A stretch of DNA of 64,000 nt from Ruminococcus sp. HUN007. GTDB taxonomy: Bacteria > Bacillota > Clostridia > Oscillospirales > Ruminococcaceae. The position numbers were made by a program, and so were the translations under genes. Below the pieces are notes generated by a model. It made no database searches, was not told the DNA's origin, and saw only the letters and a program-made list of their open reading frames with translations. Below, piece after piece: positions 23,872-31,488 of this stretch (its first letter is position 1; every line of letters starts with the position of its first letter). The DNA lies in NCBI RefSeq assembly GCF_000712055.1, contig NZ_JOOA01000002.1:806001-870000 (forward strand). The letters are read 5' to 3'.

Positions 23872-26856
23872 TACAAATTTTCTGAAAAAGTTATCTCTAA
23901 AAGTTCCTGAGAAATTTCTTTACTTTTTATTCGTATGATATTATCTTCTTCCTTAACTGAAGAAAGCAGATTCACACTTCCATACCAGACTATTTCTTTA
24001 TCTATAACCGCAAAATGCTCATGCATATATTTTTTCAAAACTACATTTACACCACTTAATTTCAGTATTCCTATCCGTTCTGATGCTGATTCAACTCGCT
24101 CTGCAGGATATGATTCTGCATCCAGCGTAACTACTGTAATTCTTACTCCGTTTTCCTGCTTTTCCCGAACAAGATTAAGAAAATTTGTAAGAGTGGTTTT
24201 ATTCAAACCAGGACTTGAAATAATGATTTCATAATTTGATTCAGTTAAATCTCTCTTATAAACATTTAAGTACGATGACATATCATAAACTGAATTGGTT
24301 TCCTGCTTTTCTGTTATTATGCTGCTGCATATTTCATAGCCTATTTTTTTATATGTACGCAATCTTTTATGATACATCTTTTCAAGCACTCTTATATTTA
24401 CATCAACGTAATCATAAATAATAACATTTTTCTTTGATTCATAGTCTCTGTGCAGTCTTCCGGCATACTGTTCAACATTTCCTTCCCAGGCTACCGGCAT
24501 CGTAAGCATCATGGTATCAAGTCTCGGATAATTAAATCCTTCTCCTATGTACTTATCTATTGCTACAAGTATTACTGTTTCGTTTTCAGGAACAGAACGC
24601 AATTCTTCACGTATTCTGTCTTTTTCCTTTCTGCGACCTCCGCCTTGAAGCAGAAATATATGATCTGATTTATCTTCAAGCATACTGTAAAGTAATTCAG
24701 CATGTTCTTTATATTTGCTGAGAACCAAAGGAGTTCTTCCTTTCAAAATACATTTTTCAACATCATTTATTATTTGCCTGTTTCTGATTTCACTTGAAAC
24801 AACAGCTTTATATGCCTCATTTATCTTTAAATCGCTACTGCTAACCAGTCGTGTAAATCTTGGATATATAAAATGACTTATTCCCTGCTTCGCAGCCCTT
24901 TCTTTGGCAGTGTATCTGTAACGAACAGGTCCAAACTGCATATAGACTTTTTTCTCCTGACCATCATCTCGCTTTGGCGTCGCAGTTAATCCATATACCC
25001 AGTGAGCACGAACTGCTCCTATAACATCTGTAACAGTCTGTGCTGCACCATGGTGGCATTCATCCATAATAACCATTCCATAATTCTGAATCCAAGAAAT
25101 AAATTCTTCCTTCTGACCTATTGAAGAAAACATCGCAACATCAACTATACCTGTCAGAGAATTATGTCCAGCATATAGTTTTCCGATAACACTTTTTCGT
25201 TTTCTAATACGCCCGGTTTTAGTTTTATATTCCGGTAGTTCTTCATTTATCTGAAGAAACTTTTCCAGGTCTTCCGTCCAATTCTTTAGTATTTCAGTAT
25301 TATGTACAAGAATTAGAGTATTAACTTTTCTTACTGAAATCATATTGGCGCCAACTACTGTTTTTTCCAAAAGCTGTAGTTGCAGCAATAACACCATTTT
25401 CGTATTTCATAATGCAGTTTACGGCATCCTGCTGTTCCGGATATAATTCCCCCGTAAATTGAACACGTATATTATTTCCGTTACAGCGTTCATCTTTAAT
25501 AATATACTCAACTTTTGCCTCTTCCGCTTTACTTTTAACAGATTCAATCAACGACCTCGGAAGACATATATAACCGCCTTCATCACTTCCGCAGTAAACA
25601 ATTCTTGGAATACCTTTTACTGAAAATCCCATTCTTGATTTTTTATAAAATTCAGGATTACTGAAAGCTGCCATACGTCTTAACAAGTTCTGCAGTCTAG
25701 GCTTAATATTTTTGGTGCTTATATATACTTTATCCGCAAGAATAATATGCAATTTACCGGAAACATCACTACTGTCAAAAGTGAACTTTGGCTTTTCCCA
25801 TGGTCCAGGCGCATCTGAATCTATGTTATTATCTATATCATTAGCCAGCATTCCTAAAACATTATCCGATCCCCATTCTTTTATTTTATCATTTATAAAA
25901 CTTCCGGATATTCGTTTCACATTTTTTAGTATCTGCCACTGATTTTCATAAGCATTCCATTTTTCATCTATAAATGCACTGTTTCCGTTTTTAAGCGCCA
26001 TCCCCTGAAGCGGCAATGCAACAAGATTTCCAAGTCCTGTTTTCCCGGTTTTCATATTCACCGGAAGATGATCCTGCGCAGGAATCATTCTGTCATAATA
26101 TCTGAATGATTTTAAATTTACAGATTCAGCCCCCTTTGTCAACAGAGCACTTCCGAATCTTCTTGCTATTGCTGCCGGAATCGCTTCAGAAAAAATTAGC
26201 CAGATATGCGCCCCTTTTCCTGAACGAGATCGTTCAACCAAAACAGGAACATCATTATTTTTACAGATATCACGCATTACGTTCACTTCACGAATCCATT
26301 CGTTATTGTTATCGTTAACTTCATCATGATTATCAAAATCAAATACAAGAAAATTACATGTTTCATCTGAATGCACCGGATATAACCCTATTACATCAGA
26401 ACAGTCTTCCTTAGTTCCAACTAAATGATTATAGAGAATCTGTGGAGTAAGTTCACGATAAGACTGATTTTTACATTCATCGCATTTTATCTTATATCCG
26501 CTTTTTCTCGGGCAAAGTCCATCTATCCAGTAATTCCTGCACTGTGTATAATATGCCGCTTTTCCGGTATCTTTATTAGGTGCGCTTCTCTTGCTGTATA
26601 CATCTTTTCGTCCTTTAAAAATTGAATAGAAATATGAAACATGCTTTGCAGTAATTATCTCCGGTTTAATCCGTCCGCCTTGATCTGCTGCCTTTTCAGA
26701 CTGTCTTAAATCATCCAGTTTTTCTTCAGAAATATCATTAATAACAATATTTCTCCTATATGAAATTCCTGCATTGTCAAGAATGCCTCTCAAATATGAT
26801 ATTTCCGATTCAAGTAAATCTATTTGTTTCTGATAAAACTCTATATTCTGAATCAT
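23871..26856 (-). pseudogene. TOTE-type primase-helicase-nuclease, one frameshift inside Walker A
   Basis: Frames 26856-25321 and 25397-23871 rejoin into one ~994-aa protein. Order: coiled-coil N-terminus (1-30); zinc-binding Cys cluster (C106, C115, C125, C128); archaeo-eukaryotic primase core with LVFDFDNH (Asp173/Asp175) and HLPVNMKTGKTGLGN; SF2 helicase with Walker A ATTAFGKT, DECHH, TATPKRDD and QYAGRLHR; C-terminal phospholipase-D-like segment HEHFAVIDKEIVWYGSVN, where the usual HxK lysine is His. The break is one extra T (coding A) in the six-base run 25371-25376; removing it restores FGKTVVGA. Start 26856 is preferred over the upstream TTG. Confidence 0.85.
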
Positions 26857-26906
26857 AATAATTCCCGACTCCAAAAGTAAATGATATAAGCAATTGTTAT
26901 ATTGCT

Positions 26907-26934
26907 ATTATAGCACATCAGTATAAATAATCAA
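26907..26934 (-). promoter_or_regulatory. Promoter of the TOTE-like gene
   Basis: TTGATT, 16-base spacer, TATAAT on the minus strand, about 50 bases before the start. Confidence 0.6.
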
Positions 26935-27044
26935 AGAGACAATAGAAGCTAAAATGTATATGATAGAAACAATTCTAAAAAAGTACTGGTGTTTTTATTG
27001 ACAGAACTCCTGTACTTATTTTGTAAGCGATACATAATCCTACG

Positions 27045-27323
27045 TTAATGATTAGAGCCCCACGCAAAATTCAATGCATGGGGCATGTTTATCTGTATTT
27101 TATTTTTCGACTGATTTCTGCAATAGTCAGGAAGCGCTTCGCCCCATGGCAGAACGCAGGCGAGCTGCTCATCAGTAGGAGCTTCGCCTAACTTCGGAAG
27201 CTCGGTAAGAAGAAAGTTAAGATATCCAAACACGTCAAGATCGTTCATCTTTGCTGTTTCAATTATGCTGAACACATCGGCACTTGCTTCTGCGCCTTTC
27301 TCTGTATCAGCAAACAAGGTCAT
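27045..27323 (-). pseudogene. IS66 transposase (TnpC) C-terminal fragment
   Basis: 92 codons matching the IS66 transposase C-terminus (LFADTEKGAEASADVFSI, then LLTELPKLGE and LPWGEALPDYC). The catalytic DDE core is absent. Joined directly to the broken tnpB. Confidence 0.85.
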
Positions 27324-27348
27324 ATGTTCCCTGAATTATCTGTATCAG

Positions 27349-27423
27349 TCACGCCTTACCTTTTCGCATATCCGTGTATCCACAGATTACATATATGTTT
27401 GGAATGGCGGTTTCTCTCAGCAT
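27349..27423 (-). pseudogene. IS66 tnpB 5' fragment
   Basis: 24 codons ending at the deletion junction: IYVICGYTDMRKG is the hallmark N-terminus of TnpB. Its ATG overlaps the tnpA stop, as in intact IS66 elements. Confidence 0.8.
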
Positions 27424-27770
27424 AGCTCCAGTCCTCTGATTACTGATTCTATTACTGCCTCAGTCATCGGAAACTCGACAGTTACATCGTTTTTCCTGAT
27501 CCGGATCACTTCAGTTGATGTGACCGGTTCCTGTCTGATTGTTTCTTTGTGAAGATTGATCTGAACTATTTCCGCCGCTTTGGCTGTCGGCAAAGATTCT
27601 ATCATCTTCATCTGAAGCTTATGCTGCCAGTAGAAGAATGACTTTATGCTGACATTATTCTCCCGGCAACACGCTGTCTTGCTTATTCCGCTTTCGTTGC
27701 AGTTAACTACGATTTCCGTCCATTTCTGCGCTTTGAGATCGTTAGAGTATTTCGTTAATTTCGACTTCAT
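27417..27770 (-). CDS. IS66 accessory protein TnpA
   Basis: 117 aa. Start 27770 chosen for the GGAGG site just before it. Helix-turn-helix region WTEIVVNCNESGISKTACCRENNVSIKSFFYWQ is typical of IS66 TnpA. Apparently intact but orphaned, since tnpB and tnpC are deleted. Confidence 0.8.
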   Translation of the reverse strand: MKSKLTKYSNDLKAQKWTEIVVNCNESGISKTACCRENNVSIKSFFYWQHKLQMKMIESLPTAKAAEIVQINLHKETIRQEPVTSTEVIRIRKNDVTVEFPMTEAVIESVIRGLELC

Positions 27771-27862
27771 TGCTATTTCCTCCATGTGCATATCTAAACT
27801 GACTTATTAGCCGTTTTTGATATTTTAGCATGGTTTCTAGCTCCTGTGAAGTCGGGTGATTA

Positions 27863-27940
27863 TGATCGCTTACGCTATGTCGCTGACTGAGAAAATCTAT
27901 ACACACGTTAATGTGCAGGAGCTGCTGGAGGGTTATTAAT
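27863..27940 (+). pseudogene. Possible tyrosine-recombinase C-terminal tail
   Basis: 26 codons reading SLTEKIYTHVNVQELLEGY then stop, like the last residues of phage-type integrases (the motif around the catalytic Tyr is usually YTHT). The start overlaps the IS66 end. Too short for certainty. The next 60 bases hold a GAGAT/ATCTC hairpin near 27970. Confidence 0.35.
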
Positions 27941-28003
27941 AGGATATAGACATAAAGGAACCGCTGAGGGAGATAATCTCTCAGGGATTTCTATGTAAAT
28001 TGT

Positions 28004-28645
28004 TTATTTATCAAAGTGTTCTATGAAAAAGCTCAATCCTAATTCCGTCAATACATATACATCTTTGAAATAATATCCTTTGTATTTAATGAATTTATTA
28101 GGCGTATAAAAAGTACCGTCTTCTTCCCAAGTAGCTCCAATTGTTTCATCATATTCTACGTTTTTATCAGAACTAACTACTGTGATAAATGTAACATGTT
28201 CTCTTGCAAATTTTAGAATATCTGTTTCATCAGCAATTTTTTCAGAAAGTTTAGAGTATAGAAAAGCTATCAACCATAAGCTGCTGAGCATTTTCTTGGG
28301 TGTTGATTTTAGAATATGTTCGATTGGTTCATTTTTAAACTCGATAAGGAACCATTCGTTTTCCTTATTAACACAAACGGCATCTACAGCAGATGGTTGA
28401 TGATTATCTTTTAATTCTGCCAATTCACAACGTCTTTTTTTATTGAAATCTTTTGTATACTCATCAAGCTTAAGAACTTCCATATTGAATTTTTCATTAG
28501 TATACACAAGCTTATGGCCGTTAGAATCGTCTTCGGAAGCACTAATCATGTCGCTTAGGCAATCATTAAACTTAGAAGCATCCATCAAAGAGCGCTTTAC
28601 AACATTACAAAACTTGATAAAGTAGTCATTCGTTATCTTCTTCAT
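28004..28645 (-). CDS. PD-(D/E)XK nuclease-like effector paired with an ABC-type ATPase
   Basis: 213 aa. Start 28645 follows AGAGGTGATTCTG and lies 20 bases inside the end of the ATPase gene, so expression is coupled. The segment SAVDAVCVNKENEWFLIEFKN (Asp88, Glu102, Lys104) fits the D-x(13)-ExK core of PD-(D/E)XK nucleases, with hydrophobic strands around each motif. The remaining helices (KMLSSLWLIAFLYSKL) have no family I recognise. Inferred to be the effector of a two-gene ATPase-nuclease system. The motif could be fortuitous, but spacing and context fit well. Confidence 0.6.
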   Translation of the reverse strand: MKKITNDYFIKFCNVVKRSLMDASKFNDCLSDMISASEDDSNGHKLVYTNEKFNMEVLKLDEYTKDFNKKRRCELAELKDNHQPSAVDAVCVNKENEWFLIEFKNEPIEHILKSTPKKMLSSLWLIAFLYSKLSEKIADETDILKFAREHVTFITVVSSDKNVEYDETIGATWEEDGTFYTPNKFIKYKGYYFKDVYVLTELGLSFFIEHFDK

Positions 28646-29930
28646 CAGAATCACCTCTTGTTAACTCATCGAGTTTCTTGTTCGCAAGCGTATACATTCC
28701 ACTTTTGAGGCTCTTTTTCATCTTTGTAAGATTATCGGTGCTATCAGATATTGTAACACCTTTTTCATTTTGAACAGGAATATAATAGTTTCCTTTATCA
28801 GCAACCCCATACTTTTCCATATAATAAATCAACGATTCCAAGAATTGAGAACTATGTGTTACTAATAATATTGTTAAATCAAATGTCTTTTGAAGAATAA
28901 CTATCAATTCAGCGTAAATAATCTGCCACTCAGAATGCAGATGTATTTCCGGTTCGTCAAGAATAAGAACATCTTTCCTTTTCAGTACACCGGTTTTAAG
29001 CATTCTTTCGATTAAGGCAAATGATTTTAAACCAGCTGAAATATTTCTAAAATCAAACTCTTTACCGTTTTCATCAGTATAAAAATATTTACCGTTACTG
29101 ATCTTGGTATTTCCTCTATAAGCATGATTCAAAACATCTTCTACTATTTTCATGTCAGCTCTGTTTGTAACAGATTCAAGTATATTTGACATAGAATCTG
29201 CATTTATATCAGCCTGAGCTTTAACAATAGCATCAATAGTGCTTCTGTCCATAAGATTCATAAATCTCATAATATTCACGCGTTCAGGATTATTGAGCCA
29301 GTCAAGAACAAAAGGACTGTTAATATAATAAGCGGTATGCTGTATCAGTACGTTTAAATTATCGCATTTGCACCCGGATTTATAAAATACGATTTCATTT
29401 GAATTATTTTTTCTCGAATTTTCATCTTTAAAAATAGCGTTTATACTACATTTACCTGTAGAATTATCGTTTTTGATCTGCCCATTCATTACGCTATCGA
29501 AATTACGTAAAACTAACTCATTAATAACTTCCGAAATAGGTGCATTCAATGCCTCAACCAAGGGAGCAAGGCTATCCTGTGTAAGTTTAACATGACCAGG
29601 AAGCAAGATATGATCATCTATATATTTCTTTAATTCTTTTGCGGATATTTTCTCTCTGACAATAAAATCGGAAAAAGAGTCATCATTACGAAATGAATAA
29701 CCACTATGACCCGTAAATGAAAATGCCTGAGAATATAGAAAACTTCTTATTTTATTTAATTTATTTTCAGATATTTTATTGTTCAAATCGTACAGGGCAT
29801 TAAAGAAAGAAAACAAAGCCTTTCCAACTGTACTCTTTCCAGAATTATTATCACCACAAATGACAGTGATGCCGTCAAGTTTTATATTGGCCTCAGTTAT
29901 TTTCCCGAAATTCTTAATCTTAAAAACCAT
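28626..29930 (-). CDS. ABC/SMC-type AAA_15/AAA_21-like ATPase
   Basis: 434 aa. Start 29930 (MVFKIKNFG) with GGAGTG upstream. Walker A ICGDNNSGKSTVG (residues 24-36), a long coiled insert, ABC signature-like ISAGLKSF (about 296-303), Walker B VLILDEPEIHLH (321-332) and H-loop VTHSSQF (about 357-363) are all present. Resembles the OLD, PtuA and AriA class of defence-related ATPases, without a TOPRIM domain of its own. Followed by the overlapping nuclease-like gene. Strong promoter at 29971-29999. Confidence 0.8.
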   Translation of the reverse strand: MVFKIKNFGKITEANIKLDGITVICGDNNSGKSTVGKALFSFFNALYDLNNKISENKLNKIRSFLYSQAFSFTGHSGYSFRNDDSFSDFIVREKISAKELKKYIDDHILLPGHVKLTQDSLAPLVEALNAPISEVINELVLRNFDSVMNGQIKNDNSTGKCSINAIFKDENSRKNNSNEIVFYKSGCKCDNLNVLIQHTAYYINSPFVLDWLNNPERVNIMRFMNLMDRSTIDAIVKAQADINADSMSNILESVTNRADMKIVEDVLNHAYRGNTKISNGKYFYTDENGKEFDFRNISAGLKSFALIERMLKTGVLKRKDVLILDEPEIHLHSEWQIIYAELIVILQKTFDLTILLVTHSSQFLESLIYYMEKYGVADKGNYYIPVQNEKGVTISDSTDNLTKMKKSLKSGMYTLANKKLDELTRGDSDEEDNE

Positions 29931-29970
29931 AACATTCACTCCATTCATCGCAGTCAGATTCAGCTATTAT

Positions 29971-29999
29971 ATTTTACTATATATTTCTCATTGTGTCAA
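29971..29999 (-). promoter_or_regulatory. Promoter of the ATPase-nuclease pair
   Basis: Consensus TTGACA, 17-base spacer, TAAAAT on the minus strand, 40 bases before the ATPase start. The rest of 30000-30240 is AT-rich apart from the rpsI terminator. Confidence 0.75.
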
Positions 30000-30096
30000 T
30001 ACATCAGATTAATTGCGCCATAATAGCCATACACTATTTTAGTTCGATTATACATAGTTAAGATAATAGCAAAAATAACTATTAAATAAGTAAATA

Positions 30097-30126
30097 AGGC
30101 ATTTACCACGAAGGGCAAATGCCTTA
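30097..30126 (-). terminator. Terminator of the rplM-rpsI operon
   Basis: AAGGCATTT / AAATGCCTT with CCTTCGTGG-type loop pairing; T-rich on the minus side. Separates the ribosomal operon from the accessory island. Confidence 0.75.
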
Positions 30127-30241
30127 AATTCTTGTTTATTACGTGCCGTTTACCGTCCAGAATCCAGCATATTTCAAATGAATACGAACTGAACGGAACA
30201 GCGTAAATACGAAATTTTGAATACTCCCAGTAGAGATAAAA

Positions 30242-30643
30242 TTATCTCTTTGAGAACTGTGGTGCACGACGTGCAGCCTTGAGACCGTACTTCTTTCTTT
30301 CCTTCATTCTTGGGTCACGTGTGAGGAGACCTGCTGACTTGAGAGTTGCTCTGAGTTCAGGGTTGAAGAGAAGGAGTGCTCTTGAAAGGCCGTGTCTGAT
30401 AGCACCAGCCTGACCTGTTACGCCGCCGCCTGCAACTGTGCAAACGATGTCGAACTTGCCAAGTGTTTCTGTGAGAGCCATTGGCTGACGAACGATGAGC
30501 TTAAGTGTTTCAAGGCCAAAGTAATCGTCGATGTCTCTGCCGTTGATTGTGATCTTGCCTGTACCGTTGTATACTCTAACTCTTGCTACAGAATGCTTTC
30601 TTCTGCCTGTTCCGTAGTAGTATTTTTCCTTTGATTCGTACAT
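30242..30643 (-). CDS. rpsI: Ribosomal protein S9 (uS9)
   Basis: 133 aa, the usual length. Conserved [15 protein letters not shown] at the N-terminus and the basic C-terminal tail ending [17 protein letters not shown], which reaches the P-site tRNA. AAAGGAG ribosome site. 17 bases after rplM, the normal bacterial order. Confidence 0.98.
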   Translation of the reverse strand: MYESKEKYYYGTGRRKHSVARVRVYNGTGKITINGRDIDDYFGLETLKLIVRQPMALTETLGKFDIVCTVAGGGVTGQAGAIRHGLSRALLLFNPELRATLKSAGLLTRDPRMKERKKYGLKAARRAPQFSKR

Positions 30644-30660
30644 GTTAATTTGCTCCTTTC

Positions 30661-31089
30661 TTAGAATTCGTAAGCTTCTGGCTTCTGAGCTGCCTGCTTG
30701 TGTTCAGCACCCTTGTAAACTCTGAGACGAGTTAAAGCTGCTCTGCCGAGTGTGTTGTTAGGGAGCATGCCGTTTACTGCGATCATCATAGCCTTGTCAG
30801 CCTTGTTAGCCATAAGGTCCTTATAGCTTTCTGACTTAAGACCACCGATCCAGCCTGTGTGCCAGTAGAACTTCTTCTGTTCGAGCTTCTTACCTGTGAG
30901 GATAGCCTTGTCACAGTTGATGATGATTACGTGATCGCCACAGTCAACGTGTGGTGTATATGTTGGCTTGTGCTTACCTCTTAAAATGTGTGCAGCCTTA
31001 GCAGCAACTCTACCGAGCGGCTTGCCTTCTGCGTCTAAAATATACCACTTACGATTTACTTCGCCTGATTTAGCCATATAAGTTGACAT
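30661..31089 (-). CDS. rplM: Ribosomal protein L13 (uL13)
   Basis: 142 aa from the ATG at 31089, which has GGAGG before it; the upstream GTG/ATG frame is part of the ribosome site. Conserved [17 protein letters not shown] at the start and [19 protein letters not shown] near the C-terminus. First gene of the rplM-rpsI operon, preceded by a structured leader and a consensus promoter. Confidence 0.98.
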   Translation of the reverse strand: MSTYMAKSGEVNRKWYILDAEGKPLGRVAAKAAHILRGKHKPTYTPHVDCGDHVIIINCDKAILTGKKLEQKKFYWHTGWIGGLKSESYKDLMANKADKAMMIAVNGMLPNNTLGRAALTRLRVYKGAEHKQAAQKPEAYEF

Positions 31090-31197
31090 ATTCGATTCCT
31101 CCATCTGTTAATTTAGATATATTATAATAATTGCCGATAAACCAAATATCGCAAGAAGCCTTTAACGGCAATCATTCAGTATTATCGCAACACAACA
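31090..31197 (-). ncRNA. Structured rplM leader (L13-leader-like)
   Basis: ~108-nt untranslated leader. A long hairpin forms between ATTGCCG (31154-31160 region) and CGGCAAT (31125-31131 region) on the minus strand. L13 leaders that mediate autoregulation by the ribosomal protein are known in Firmicutes. I can see the hairpin but cannot confirm the family without a covariance search. Confidence 0.5.
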
Positions 31198-31203
31198 TTA
31201 ATA

Positions 31204-31232
31204 ATTATACATTGATTCTCCCGCTTTGTCAA
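31204..31232 (-). promoter_or_regulatory. Promoter of rplM-rpsI
   Basis: Perfect TTGACA, 17-base spacer, perfect TATAAT on the minus strand. Confidence 0.9.
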
Positions 31233-31385
31233 TCGTATTTTCACGATTTTTAATCTGTTTTTCTGTATTTTCACTGATTTATTCCGATTTATTGAATCCG
31301 CACATCTGATTTATGCAATATCATCATTATTCTTCAGATTTCTCTCCGTTTTATATTTACGGTTATATTTTTCTGTCCCCTGCTA

Positions 31386-31414
31386 TTGAAAAACACAGTG
31401 CATTGTGCTATACT
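31386..31414 (+). promoter_or_regulatory. Promoter of the lipoprotein/DUF4230-like operon
   Basis: TTGAAA, 17-base spacer, TATACT, 75 bases before the ATG at 31489. Confidence 0.6.
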
Positions 31415-31488
31415 ACTTATTAATGACCGCGTATCTGAACATATGATCGCGTCCGTAATGAAACACTGAATAAACGAAGGGAAAAAGA

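Larger units (their letters stand above)
27023..27873. mobile_element. IS66 family remnant
   Basis: Ends read GTAAGCGATACATAATC (27023 on) and, inverted, GTAAGCGATCATAATC (from 27873 back), which match IS66-type termini. Inside are tnpA, a tnpB 5' fragment and only the tnpC 3' end: about 1.5 kb is missing. The 8-bp flanks CTTATTTT and GCTATGTC do not match, so there is no target duplication. Confidence 0.8.

Noticed and set aside
25365..25380. A-AAA-AAC slippery heptamer at the TOTE-like break, suggesting programmed -1 frameshifting
   Set aside because: The downstream frame needs a +1 shift (or loss of one base); a -1 shift runs into an immediate stop.
27015..27881. Target duplication around the IS66 remnant
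   Set aside because: Flanking octamers CTTATTTT and GCTATGTC differ.
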